Below are positions 1 through 7,137 of a DNA stretch of 30,488 nucleotides, piece after piece. Made by a program: the position numbers and the translations under genes. The stretch comes from CAJBIL01 sp044359525 (GTDB lineage Bacteria; Pseudomonadota; Gammaproteobacteria; Burkholderiales; Rhodocyclaceae). The stretch spans positions 1 to 30,488 of the forward strand of contig JBIKLY010000036.1 in NCBI GenBank assembly GCA_044359525.1, read 5' to 3'. The notes under the pieces were generated by a model that had not been told where the DNA came from, did not search any database, and was given only the letters and a program-made list of their open reading frames with translations. Within the stretch, counting starts at the first letter, position 1, and every line of letters starts with the position of its first letter.

Positions 1-417
1 ATCGCGGATATTCATGCCGGCATGTCGCCGCAGGGTAAACATGATTTTGTGACCGCGCTACAGGCGGCTGGGGCCGTTGTTGCGATGGTCGGCGATGGCG
101 TCAATGATGCGCCGGTTCTTGCGCAGGCGCAGGTGTCGGTGGCCATGGGTGGCGGCTCGCAGCTGGCGCGCGCGCAGGCTGATCTGGTGCTGCTCTCGGA
201 AAATCTTGACCATCTGCGCTGTGGCGTTGTCGTTGCGCGGCGCGCGCTGCGCGTCATCCGGCAGAATCTGCTGTGGTCCTTCGCCTATAATTTTGTTGCG
301 CTACCCTTGGCCATGTTTGGCTTTGTCGCGCCGTGGATGGCCGGTATCGGCATGTCGGGCAGTTCGTTGCTGGTGGTGTTGAACTCTTTGCGTTTGCAGA
401 AAATTGCGGAGTCCTGA
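1..417 (+). CDS. ccoI: Copper-translocating P-type ATPase, C-terminal part (partial)
   Basis: The reading frame is open from the first base, so only the last 138 residues are present. They contain the P-type ATPase hinge motif GDGVNDAP (about residues 29-36), followed by the usual VSVAMGGG and ADLVLL segments and two C-terminal membrane helices (about 93-130). P-type ATPases of this class move copper across the inner membrane. The adjacent ccoS and ccoNOQP identify it as the CcoI type, which supplies copper for the CuB centre of the cbb3 oxidase. The N-terminal metal-binding domain and the DKTG phosphorylation site lie outside the window, so the CcoI versus CopA distinction rests on neighbours. 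ccoS begins 6 bp after the stop. Confidence 0.9.
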   Translation: MADIHAGMSPQGKHDFVTALQAAGAVVAMVGDGVNDAPVLAQAQVSVAMGGGSQLARAQADLVLLSENLDHLRCGVVVARRALRVIRQNLLWSFAYNFVALPLAMFGFVAPWMAGIGMSGSSLLVVLNSLRLQKIAES

Positions 418-423
418 AATTCG

Positions 424-633
424 ATGGAAACCCTCTATCTCCTGATTCCGGTATCCGTCGTGCTGGTTTTCCTGATCGGCATCGCTTTCTGGTGGTCGCT
501 GCGTAGTGGTCAGTTTGACGACATGGAGGGGCCGGCCTACCGGATTCTTATGGACGACGACAAGGCCCCGCCTGAAGCCCCGCCGGTCAACACTTCGCCT
601 GATGTTCTAGCGAAAAAAGCTGATTTGACGTAG
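424..633 (+). CDS. ccoS: Cytochrome cbb3 oxidase assembly protein CcoS
   Basis: This 69-residue protein has one N-terminal membrane helix (about residues 5-27), then the CcoS signature in which the helix ends in FWWSLRSGQFDDMEGPAYR, and a short acidic, proline-rich tail. The size, single helix and GQFDDMEGPA motif are those of CcoS, which is needed for cofactor insertion (heme and copper) into CcoN. It follows ccoI by 6 bp and is probably co-transcribed with it. In many bacteria ccoI and ccoS lie downstream of ccoNOQP and ccoGH; here they come first and are separated from ccoN by a regulatory gap. Confidence 0.93.
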   Translation: METLYLLIPVSVVLVFLIGIAFWWSLRSGQFDDMEGPAYRILMDDDKAPPEAPPVNTSPDVLAKKADLT

Positions 634-656
634 CGATTTGCAGTGTGGTTTGTGTT

Positions 657-698
657 TTGACCAAAATCAAAAATTTATAAATGCGGGTCAAGCATAAT
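657..698 (+). promoter_or_regulatory. FNR/ANR-type class II promoter 1 (drives candidate sRNA)
   Basis: The sequence TTGACCAAAATCAA (657-670) matches the FNR consensus TTGAT-N4-ATCAA at 9 of 10 positions. A CATAAT hexamer (5 of 6 to TATAAT) sits at 693-698. Its predicted start near 705 puts the box centre (663.5) at about -41.5, the classic class II activator position. It lies 23 bp after the ccoS stop and more than 250 bp before ccoN. An intrinsic terminator lies between it and ccoN. Confidence 0.68.
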
Positions 699-703
699 CG
701 CCC

Positions 704-802
704 GCAGTTTGATGCGCTCTGTATTGCCGCATTCGCCGGCCGCAAGCTGGCAAGTTCATTTCTCTGTTGGGGTTCGGGTGCGTTTCGACGCACCCTTTTT
801 TT
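704..802 (+). ncRNA. Candidate oxygen-regulated small RNA, about 99 nt
   Basis: The inferred RNA starts near 704-706 from the upstream FNR-type promoter and ends at the terminator U-tract at 802. Visible structure includes a 6-bp hairpin (GCCGGC 735-740, loop 741-745, GCTGGC 746-751, one G-U pair). An apparently unpaired pyrimidine/G-rich stretch follows at about 752-775, and then the terminator hairpin. This layout of promoter, short structured body, single-stranded region and terminator is that of Hfq-type trans-acting sRNAs such as the FNR-induced FnrS of enterobacteria. I recognise no sequence homology to FnrS or any named sRNA. An alternative is a short attenuated leader, but no ORF with a ribosome binding site lies inside. 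Confidence 0.55.
776..802 (+). terminator. Intrinsic terminator of the candidate sRNA
   Basis: A perfect 7-bp stem, GGGTGCG (776-782) with CGCACCC (789-795), encloses the 6-nt loop TTTCGA and is followed by seven T residues (796-802). It lies 23 nt after ccoS by promoter 1 and before the second FNR box, so it ends transcription from promoter 1 and read-through from ccoIS before the ccoN promoter. Confidence 0.85.
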
Positions 803-840
803 CGCCTGTTGGCCGGTTTTTGATTTTGTTGCGGCGCGGC

Positions 841-882
841 TTGATGTATATCAAACCTGCTTGCGATTGGTTAAAATATTAT
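841..882 (+). promoter_or_regulatory. FNR/ANR-type class II promoter 2 of ccoNOQP
   Basis: TTGATGTATATCAA (841-854) is a perfect FNR consensus box. A TATTAT hexamer (877-882, 5 of 6 to TATAAT) follows, with predicted start near 889, so the box centre (847.5) is at -41.5. This is the standard arrangement for anaerobic or microaerobic activation of cbb3 oxidase genes by FNR/ANR. It leaves a 5' leader of about 70 nt before ccoN. Confidence 0.85.
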
Positions 883-959
883 CATTCTGTTCATTCCAAT
901 GCTGCTCGTAGGGGTATCAGGGAACAGTGGAAACCGGTTTTTAAAAAAGAGGTGGGTCG

Positions 960-2387
960 ATGTCAGAAACTCAGTCAATGTACAACTACAAGGTGGTGCG
1001 GCAATTTTCCGTCATGACCGTCATCTGGGGTATCGTGGGGATGCTGGTCGGGGTCATCATTGCCGCGCAGCTGGTCTGGCCGGAGCTTAATTTTGGTCCT
1101 TATTTTCACTTTGGCCGTCTCCGGCCATTGCATACCAACGCAGTGATTTTTGCCTTTGGCGGTTGCGCGTTGTTTGCCACGTCCTATTACGTTGTGCAAC
1201 GCACCTGCCATACGAGACTTTTCTCGGATGGTCTGGCGGCTTTCACGTTCTGGGGCTGGCAGCTGGTCATTGTTCTCGCCGCCATTACCTTGCCGTTGGG
1301 CATGACCCAGGGCAAGGAGTACGCCGAGCTCGAGTGGCCAATCGATGTCCTGATCACTCTGGTCTGGGTTTCCTATGCCATCGTTTTCTTTGGCACGATT
1401 GCCAAACGGACGGTCACGCACATTTATGTCGCAAACTGGTTCTACGGCGGCTTCATTCTCGCCGTGGCGCTGCTGCATGTGGTGAATAGTGCCGCCATTC
1501 CAGTCTCCTGGACCAAGTCCTACTCGGCTTACGCCGGCGTGCAGGATGCGATGATCCAGTGGTGGTACGGACACAACGCGGTTGGTTTCTTCCTGACGGC
1601 GGGCTTCCTCGGCATGATGTATTACTTCGTGCCGAAGCAGGCCGGGCGTCCCGTCTATTCGTACCGTTTGTCGGTGGTGCACTTCTGGGCGCTGATCTTC
1701 ACCTACATGTGGGCCGGCCCGCACCATCTGCATTACACCGCACTGCCGGACTGGACACAGTCGGTCGGCATGATCTTCTCGCTGATCCTGCTGGCACCGT
1801 CGTGGGGCGGCATGATCAACGGCATCATGACCATGTCGGGTGCCTGGGACAAGCTGCGTGACGATCCGATCCTGAAATTCCTGATTACCTCGCTTTCCTT
1901 CTACGGCATGTCGACCTTCGAAGGCCCGATGATGGCCATCAAGACGGTCAATGCGCTATCGCATTACACCGACTGGACTGTCGGCCACGTGCATTCGGGT
2001 GCGCTGGGCTGGGTGGCGATGATTTCCATCGGTTCGATTTACTATCTGCTGCCGCGCCTGTTCGGCAAGCCCGAGATGCATAGCGTCAAGCTGATCACGG
2101 TGCACTTCTGGGTGGCGACGATTGGTGTTGTGCTGTACATCGCCTCGATGTGGATTGCCGGTGTGATGCAGGGTCTGATGTGGCGCGCGGTCAATGCCGA
2201 CGGTACGCTGACCTACAGCTTTGTTGAAGCGGTCAAGGGTTCGTATCCGTTCTGGGCGATCCGTTTCGTCGGTGGCCTGCTCTTCCTGTCCGGCATGCTG
2301 ATCATGGCCTACAACATGTTCAAGACGATTGCCAGCGGCAAGGCGGTTGATGCGCCGGTGCTGCTTGCGGCCGGTCACCACGCTTGA
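960..2387 (+). CDS. ccoN: Cytochrome cbb3 oxidase subunit I (catalytic)
   Basis: CcoN is the catalytic heme-copper subunit that reduces O2 to water at a heme b3-CuB site and pumps protons. The 475-residue protein is the expected length and consists of about 12 membrane helices. Conserved histidine segments are visible: HTNAVIFAFG near residue 60, the CuB/heme region GHNAVGFF near 205, HHLHYT near 257, and GHVHSGALGW near 342. The start at 960 has an AGAGGTG ribosome binding site about 7 nt upstream; a second ATG at 978 (MYNYK) is less well placed. It heads ccoNOQP behind the FNR-type promoter. ccoO begins 14 bp downstream. Confidence 0.98.
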   Translation: MSETQSMYNYKVVRQFSVMTVIWGIVGMLVGVIIAAQLVWPELNFGPYFHFGRLRPLHTNAVIFAFGGCALFATSYYVVQRTCHTRLFSDGLAAFTFWGWQLVIVLAAITLPLGMTQGKEYAELEWPIDVLITLVWVSYAIVFFGTIAKRTVTHIYVANWFYGGFILAVALLHVVNSAAIPVSWTKSYSAYAGVQDAMIQWWYGHNAVGFFLTAGFLGMMYYFVPKQAGRPVYSYRLSVVHFWALIFTYMWAGPHHLHYTALPDWTQSVGMIFSLILLAPSWGGMINGIMTMSGAWDKLRDDPILKFLITSLSFYGMSTFEGPMMAIKTVNALSHYTDWTVGHVHSGALGWVAMISIGSIYYLLPRLFGKPEMHSVKLITVHFWVATIGVVLYIASMWIAGVMQGLMWRAVNADGTLTYSFVEAVKGSYPFWAIRFVGGLLFLSGMLIMAYNMFKTIASGKAVDAPVLLAAGHHA

Positions 2388-2401
2388 GGGGTAGAAGAAA
2401 A

Positions 2402-3019
2402 ATGAAATTACTGACGCATGATGCAATTGAGCGCAATGTCTGGTTGATGGTCGTGCTGACCTTGCTGGTCGTCAGCGTGGGCGGTCTGCTTGAGATTGTT
2501 CCGCTGTTTTTCCAGACGTCGACAACGACACCGGTAGCCGGCCTCAAGCCTTACGACCCGGTGCGCCTGACCGGACGTGATATTTACGTCCGTGAAGGTT
2601 GCTACAACTGCCATTCGCAGATGATTCGTCCGTTCCGTGCCGAGACCGAGCGCTATGGTCATTATTCGGTGGCCGGCGAGTTTGTTTACGACCGTCCGTT
2701 CCAGTGGGGTTCCAAGCGTACCGGTCCGGATCTGCATCGGGTCGGCGGTCGTTATTCCGATGACTGGCAGCGGGCGCACCTGATCAACCCGCGCGACCTC
2801 GTTCCCGAGTCAAACATGCCAGCCTTTGCCTTCCTCGAAAAGGCGCCGGCCGATGCGGCCGGTATCGAGTCAAAGATGCGTGGTTTGCAAAAGCTTGGCG
2901 TACCGTATAGCGACGAGGAGATTGCCGGTGCTGCGGCGCAGCTCAAGGACAAGACCGAACTCGACGTCCTCGTCGCCTACCTGCAAGGGCTCGGCCTCGA
3001 ACTGAAAGGCGCGAAGTAA
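2402..3019 (+). CDS. ccoO: Cytochrome cbb3 oxidase subunit II, monoheme cytochrome c
   Basis: CcoO is a membrane-anchored monoheme cytochrome c that passes electrons from CcoP to CcoN. It is 205 residues long, with one N-terminal membrane helix (about residues 13-33) followed by a periplasmic domain. The heme-binding motif CYNCH is at residues 67-71, followed by SQMIRPFRAETERYG, which is diagnostic of the family. The probable distal heme ligand is the methionine in ESNMPAF. The start chosen (MKLLTHD) follows a purine-rich GGGGTAGAAGAAA and agrees with the family; the in-frame ATG 18 nt upstream would overlap the end of ccoN. Confidence 0.97.
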   Translation: MKLLTHDAIERNVWLMVVLTLLVVSVGGLLEIVPLFFQTSTTTPVAGLKPYDPVRLTGRDIYVREGCYNCHSQMIRPFRAETERYGHYSVAGEFVYDRPFQWGSKRTGPDLHRVGGRYSDDWQRAHLINPRDLVPESNMPAFAFLEKAPADAAGIESKMRGLQKLGVPYSDEEIAGAAAQLKDKTELDVLVAYLQGLGLELKGAK

Positions 3020-3023
3020 AGCC

Positions 3024-3218
3024 ATGGACATCAACGAACTGCGATCCGTCGTGACGGTTGTTTCGCTGCTGACCTTTCTCGGCATCGTCTGGTGGGCTTT
3101 CGGCGTCAAAGGCAACAAGCAGCGCTTCGAGGAAGCGGCCAATCTGCCGTTCGCGGATGAGGAAGCAGAGCGGATCGAACTGGGCCTGCCCCGCAACGAA
3201 CAAAGGAATGCATCATGA
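3024..3218 (+). CDS. ccoQ: Cytochrome cbb3 oxidase small subunit CcoQ
   Basis: This is a 64-residue protein with a single membrane helix (about residues 8-28, ending in the IVWWAFG signature) and a charged cytoplasmic tail. CcoQ is the fourth, non-heme subunit of the cbb3 complex and stabilises the CcoP-CcoNO interaction. It starts 4 bp after the ccoO stop, and its stop overlaps the ccoP start (ATGA), indicating translational coupling. Confidence 0.93.
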   Translation: MDINELRSVVTVVSLLTFLGIVWWAFGVKGNKQRFEEAANLPFADEEAERIELGLPRNEQRNAS

Positions 3219-4126
3219 GCGATTTTGTCAATGAGTTCTGGAACTGGTATGTCATTCTGATCGTGCTGGTAAGCGTCATCGCCTGTGCGGTTTTTCTCTG
3301 GTCACAAAGTATTCACAAACCAGCGCCGGGGCAGGTTGGTACGACGGGGCACGTGTGGGATGAGGACCTCGAAGAGTTGAATAACCCGCTGCCCAAATGG
3401 TGGAGTTGGCTGTTCTATATCACCGTGGTTTTTTCGCTGGTTTATGCTGTGCTCTATCCGACACTGGGTAGCTATCAGGGGCTGTTGAACTGGTCTTCAG
3501 CCGGTCAGCACAAGGCGGAAGTTGACAAGGTCAATGCCGAGGTCAAGCCGATTTTCGACAAGTACCTGAAAATGGACCTGAAGGCGGTTGCTGCCGACAA
3601 GGATGCGGTCGAGATCGGTAAGCGTTTGTATCTTACCTACTGCATGCAGTGTCATGGTTCCGACGGGCGTGGTTCAAAGGGTTTCCCGAACCTCGCCAAT
3701 GACGACTGGCAGTGGGGCGGTGAGCCGGAACAGGTGCTTGAGACGCTCAACAATGGCCGGATAGGCATGATGCCGCCATTTGCGCATCTGGGTGACGAGC
3801 CGATCAAGGATCTGGCGAATTATGTTCGCTCACTGTCCGGCATGACAGCCGATGCGGCGCGGGTGGCACGGGGCAAGGAAGCTTTCGATTCGGCTGGCTG
3901 TTCCGGTTGTCACGGCGCTGACGGCAAAGGAATGCAGGCGCTCGGCGCGCCCAATCTGACCGACAAGGTGTGGCTGTACAGCGGTGCGGAAGCGGCGATT
4001 GTTGAAACGATCACCAAGGGCCGCAACAACCAGATGCCGGCATGGAAAGAGTTTCTCGGTGACGCCAAGATTCACCTGCTTTCCGCCTACGTGCTCAGCC
4101 TGAGCACCAGTGTCGAGACGAAATAA
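3215..4126 (+). CDS. ccoP: Cytochrome cbb3 oxidase subunit III, diheme cytochrome c
   Basis: CcoP is the diheme cytochrome c subunit that accepts electrons for the oxidase. The 303-residue protein has two N-terminal membrane helices (about 10-28 and 65-87), separated by a segment with the family motif GTTGHVWDEDLEELNNPLP. Two periplasmic cytochrome c domains follow, with CMQCH at residues 143-147 and CSGCH at 229-233; methionine ligands are probably in MMPPF and QMPAW. A two-helix N-terminus is the usual form. It overlaps ccoQ by 4 nt and is followed by a strong terminator that closes ccoNOQP. Confidence 0.98.
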   Translation: MSDFVNEFWNWYVILIVLVSVIACAVFLWSQSIHKPAPGQVGTTGHVWDEDLEELNNPLPKWWSWLFYITVVFSLVYAVLYPTLGSYQGLLNWSSAGQHKAEVDKVNAEVKPIFDKYLKMDLKAVAADKDAVEIGKRLYLTYCMQCHGSDGRGSKGFPNLANDDWQWGGEPEQVLETLNNGRIGMMPPFAHLGDEPIKDLANYVRSLSGMTADAARVARGKEAFDSAGCSGCHGADGKGMQALGAPNLTDKVWLYSGAEAAIVETITKGRNNQMPAWKEFLGDAKIHLLSAYVLSLSTSVETK

Positions 4127-4141
4127 GGCATCATGATCCAG

Positions 4142-4174
4142 GAGCGTGGCGCACATTGCGCCACGCTCTTTTTT
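4142..4174 (+). terminator. Intrinsic terminator of ccoNOQP
   Basis: A perfect 11-bp inverted repeat (GAGCGTGGCGC 4142-4152 with GCGCCACGCTC 4158-4168) has a 5-nt loop and is followed by T6 (4169-4174). It begins 15 bp after the ccoP stop and separates ccoNOQP from ccoGH. Confidence 0.93.
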
Positions 4175-4205
4175 ATTCCAGATACCTCCTCTAAGTAAAC
4201 CTTCG

Positions 4206-4219
4206 CTGATCTGCGTCAA
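4206..4219 (+). promoter_or_regulatory. Possible FNR/ANR-type box upstream of ccoG
   Basis: CTGATCTGCGTCAA matches TTGAT-N4-ATCAA at 8 of 10 positions. It sits after the ccoP terminator and 69 bp before ccoG, so a separate microaerobic promoter is plausible. The expected -10 region (about 4242-4249) is only a weak match, so this is less secure than the two boxes before ccoN. Confidence 0.5.
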
Positions 4220-4288
4220 GCTTAATTCGATTGCCTGATGCAACATTAGAGTTTCGTGTAATTCTGAAATAGCTTAGGACAGACGCTC

Positions 4289-5704
4289 ATGAACTCTCCG
4301 GCCGGAAAAACCGGTAAGCCGATCCCGATCAATACGGACGGCTTGTTCGAGAAACATAAAAAAGTCTACGCGCGCAGCGTTACCGGGATTTTTGACAACT
4401 GGCGCTGGGGCATGGTTTTCTTTACCCAGGCCCTGTTCTACGGGCTGTGCTGGATCGACTGGAATGGCCGGCAGGCAGTGCTTTTTCATATAGTCGAACG
4501 CAAATTCTATGTTTTCGGCATGTCTTTCTGGCCGCAGGATGTCATATATCTGGCGATTCTGCTGGTGATTTCTGCCTATGCCCTGTTTCTGGTGACGGCT
4601 GTGGGTGGCCGGCTATTCTGTGGCTACGCCTGCCCGCAAACCGTCTACACCGAAATCCTGATGTGGGTCGAACGCAAGATCGAGGGCGAGCGTCCGGCGC
4701 GCATGAAGCTCGACGCACAGCCCCTGAGTCTGCGCAAATTGCGCCTCAAGGCGGCCAAGCATTCTGTCTGGTTGCTGATTTCACTGTGGTCGGGCTTTAC
4801 CTTTGTCGGTTATTTCACGCCAATCAAGGAGCTCGTGAGTCTCTCGCTCAATTTCTCGTTGGGTCCGTGGGAACTGTTCTGGGTATTTTTCTACGCCGGC
4901 TTTCTCTATATGCAGGCGGGTTTTCTGCGCGAACAGGTTTGCAAGTACATGTGTCCGTATGCCCGTTTTCAGGGTGTCATGTTTGATCCGGATACGCTGA
5001 TCATTACCTACGACCCGGAGCGCGGCGAACCGCGCGGCTTGCGCAAGAAAAATGCCGATCCGCAAGCGGCGCCGCTGGGCGACTGCATCGACTGCGGTAT
5101 TTGTGTGCAAGTCTGTCCGACCGGGATCGATATTCGCAATGGTCTGCAGATGGAGTGTATTGCCTGTGCCGCCTGCATCGACGCCTGCGATGACGTGATG
5201 GACAAGGTCGGAACGCCGCGCGGCCTGATCCGCTACTCCACCGAAAATGCGCTGGTCAAACGCTATACGGCGCACGACATTCTGGGCCATCTGTTGCGGC
5301 CAAGAACGATTCTATACACCACCGTGCTGCTGGTGATTATTGCTGCTTCGGCGTGGAGTCTGGCGACCCGCATCCCGCTCAAGCTCGATATCGAGCGCGA
5401 CCGCTCGGTCCTGGCGCGCGAGGCCGATGATGGGCGCGTCGAGAATGTGTATAACCTGCGCATTTCAAATACCGACGAGACGGCCCATCGTTATGCGATC
5501 AGCGTTAGCGGGATAGAGGGTATCGACATTGTCGGGGAGCGTATTGTCGAGGTGCCGCCGGCATCGTCAAAGGCGGTCCTGCTTTCGGCCCGGGTCGAGG
5601 CCGGCACCGGCAAGAAAGGATCCAATCCGATCATCTTTGAAGTCAAGGCGCAGAATCACGAGAAAATCGTGGTTCGCGAGAAGGCATCGTTTTTCCAGCC
5701 ATGA
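4289..5704 (+). CDS. ccoG: Cytochrome cbb3 oxidase assembly protein CcoG (RdxA/FixG family)
   Basis: CcoG is an inner-membrane iron-sulfur protein of the cbb3 biogenesis pathway, described as a cupric reductase that prepares Cu(I) for oxidase assembly. The 471 residues hold five or so membrane helices: three or four before about residue 220 and one near 345. A CGYACPQTVY motif occurs near residue 111. Two 4Fe-4S ferredoxin motifs follow, with cysteines at 266/269/272/276 and 290/293/296/300. A C-terminal immunoglobulin-like domain lies outside the membrane (about 370-471), typical of the family. It overlaps the next gene by 4 nt (ATGA). Confidence 0.96.
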   Translation: MNSPAGKTGKPIPINTDGLFEKHKKVYARSVTGIFDNWRWGMVFFTQALFYGLCWIDWNGRQAVLFHIVERKFYVFGMSFWPQDVIYLAILLVISAYALFLVTAVGGRLFCGYACPQTVYTEILMWVERKIEGERPARMKLDAQPLSLRKLRLKAAKHSVWLLISLWSGFTFVGYFTPIKELVSLSLNFSLGPWELFWVFFYAGFLYMQAGFLREQVCKYMCPYARFQGVMFDPDTLIITYDPERGEPRGLRKKNADPQAAPLGDCIDCGICVQVCPTGIDIRNGLQMECIACAACIDACDDVMDKVGTPRGLIRYSTENALVKRYTAHDILGHLLRPRTILYTTVLLVIIAASAWSLATRIPLKLDIERDRSVLAREADDGRVENVYNLRISNTDETAHRYAISVSGIEGIDIVGERIVEVPPASSKAVLLSARVEAGTGKKGSNPIIFEVKAQNHEKIVVREKASFFQP

Positions 5705-6306
5705 GCGCCATTTATTCCATGAAAAAACCAACGAATCGTGACCTGCTTCCCTGGTACTGCCACCCTTGGCCGTGGATCTTGATGGCCGGTCCCGGTATCG
5801 TGATCGTTGCCGGGGTGATCACCGCCTATCTGGCCGTTGTCAGTAACGACGGCCTGGTGGTCGATGATTATTACAAGCAGGGACTGACCGTGAATCAGGT
5901 TCTGGCGCGTAATCAGCGTGCCGGTGAACTGGGTTTGTCTGCCGAGGTGCTGCGCAGTGACGACGGCAGCTTGCTGCGCGTTTTTTTGCGCGGCAAGGAA
6001 GGTGCTGTTTTTCCTCCAGCGCTCAACTTGCGTATTACGCATCCAACGCGTAGTGGGGTCGATCAAAACCTTGTTTTGCCTGCCGATGGTGCAGGCGCCT
6101 ATTCCGGCAAGCTGAGCGCGCCCTTGAACGGCCGCTGGCATGTCGTGCTGGAGGATGACAAGAGCGAGTGGCGTCTGACCGGTGACTGGATCTTAGAGAC
6201 GCAGTCTGCGCTGCAATTGCCGGGTCTTGCCCGGGCTGCCGGAAATATCGACCTGCATCCGGATGCCGGAAGAAAGTCAGGGCAGCCTGTCGCCGGGCAG
6301 CGCTGA
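5701..6306 (+). CDS. ccoH: FixH/CcoH-family cbb3 oxidase assembly protein
   Basis: This 201-residue protein has one membrane helix (about residues 28-49) after a short cytoplasmic N-terminus containing WYCHPWPWIL. The periplasmic segment has the FixH signature VVDDYYKQGLTVNQ near residues 55-70, then a beta-rich domain ending in WHVVLEDDKSEWRLTG. FixH/CcoH proteins are needed for stable assembly of the cbb3 complex. The start at 5701 overlaps the ccoG stop; an in-frame ATG at 5719 (MKKPTNRD) is equally possible because neither has a clear ribosome binding site. It is the last gene of the oxidase locus and converges on the HNH gene 24 bp away. Confidence 0.9.
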   Translation: MSAIYSMKKPTNRDLLPWYCHPWPWILMAGPGIVIVAGVITAYLAVVSNDGLVVDDYYKQGLTVNQVLARNQRAGELGLSAEVLRSDDGSLLRVFLRGKEGAVFPPALNLRITHPTRSGVDQNLVLPADGAGAYSGKLSAPLNGRWHVVLEDDKSEWRLTGDWILETQSALQLPGLARAAGNIDLHPDAGRKSGQPVAGQR

Positions 6307-6330
6307 GTATCTCGCCGTCACGCCCGGCGT

Positions 6331-6936
6331 TCAGCCCCTTGTTGTGATCAGGCGAGACTCCTCTGGCAGCAGGCTGACCAGAAACTCCATCTGGTCAGCA
6401 AGAATTCGCCGGTTGCGCAGGATCAGCCCCTCGTAGAGCGAAGGTACGTAAGGCACATAGAGCATCATCATGCCGGCGCGCTCCGGGCTCAAGGCGCCTT
6501 TTCGCTGGTTGCAGGGCTTGCAAGCGGTGACGACGTTTTTCCAGACATCCCGCCCGCCGCGCGAGATTGGGGTGATGTGGTCGCGGGTCAGCGCGTGCGG
6601 CGCTTTCTGCGTGCCGCAGTAGCCACACAAATAGTGGTCGCGTTGAAAGAGCAGGGTATTGGTGAGCGCCGGTGGATGCGGCTCCCAGCCGTGCGGGTTG
6701 CGTCCGCGCAGGGCGACAATGCTGTTTACGGTCAGTTCGGAGCGTTCGCCGGTCAAGCGTGAAATGCCGCCGTGAAAAGTGAAGCTGATTTCTCCCAGGC
6801 CACGATCAACGCGCCCGGATGCTTGATAGACCAGTGCGCTTTGCCAGGATATCCAGCCATGCGGCGCGCCTGTTACGTCGACCGCGAGAATCAGTGGTCT
6901 GCCACTTCGAACATCGGGTAAATCGATCATTTTCAA
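6331..6936 (-). CDS. HNH endonuclease family protein
   Basis: This is a 201-residue protein with a zinc-type HNH module in its second half: CGYC (Cys104, Cys107), LTRDHITPISRGG (Asp119, His120), Asn134 in WKNVV and CKPC (Cys139, Cys142). These are the metal and catalytic residues of McrA-like HNH nucleases. The first 95 residues form a conserved extension beginning DLPDVRSGRPLILAVDV, with no function I recognise. I take the TTG at 6936 as start because GGGAG (complement of 6943-6947) lies 6 nt upstream; the ATG at 6930 would be 12 nt away. The gene stands alone between two + strand genes. Many stand-alone chromosomal members of this family have no known substrate, and nothing here shows restriction, phage or repair context. 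Confidence 0.9.
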   Translation of the reverse strand: MKMIDLPDVRSGRPLILAVDVTGAPHGWISWQSALVYQASGRVDRGLGEISFTFHGGISRLTGERSELTVNSIVALRGRNPHGWEPHPPALTNTLLFQRDHYLCGYCGTQKAPHALTRDHITPISRGGRDVWKNVVTACKPCNQRKGALSPERAGMMMLYVPYVPSLYEGLILRNRRILADQMEFLVSLLPEESRLITTRG

Positions 6937-7137
6937 TGAACGCTCCCAGCAGTGGCGAAGCTTGCGGAAAACCCCGGTTCGCCGATTGAATCGAATTTTT
7001 CGGGTCGCGTTTGTTTCAGAGAATCAAGCGCTTGTTGCAGCCTAACAGAGCCCGGTAGTCTTTCCAAGCGCACCGGCAGGCCTGCCTGCGCTATGCTTGC
7101 CGCTCCCGATAGCTGATGGTTCTTTGAAATTACACCG

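Noticed and set aside
709..1017. A 102-residue open frame across the ccoS-ccoN gap
   Set aside because: It has no ribosome binding site, crosses the intrinsic terminator and the FNR box, and overlaps the ccoN start; its translation resembles no protein.
975..1733. Long open frames on the - strand opposite ccoN and other genes
   Set aside because: They are antisense shadows caused by codon bias in GC-rich genes. The + strand proteins are unambiguous family members, and the antisense translations show no domain.
6291..6329. Inverted repeat CGCCGGGC/GCCCGGCG between the convergent ccoH and HNH genes, a possible bidirectional terminator
   Set aside because: The loop is 23 nt and there is no T-tract on either strand, so an intrinsic terminator cannot be supported.
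7075..7086. 12-bp palindrome GGCAGGCCTGCC upstream of the TonB-like gene, and CAAGCGCTTG at 7025-7034
   Set aside because: Short GC-rich palindromes are frequent in this sequence; neither is placed relative to a recognisable promoter, and no Fur-type box is visible.
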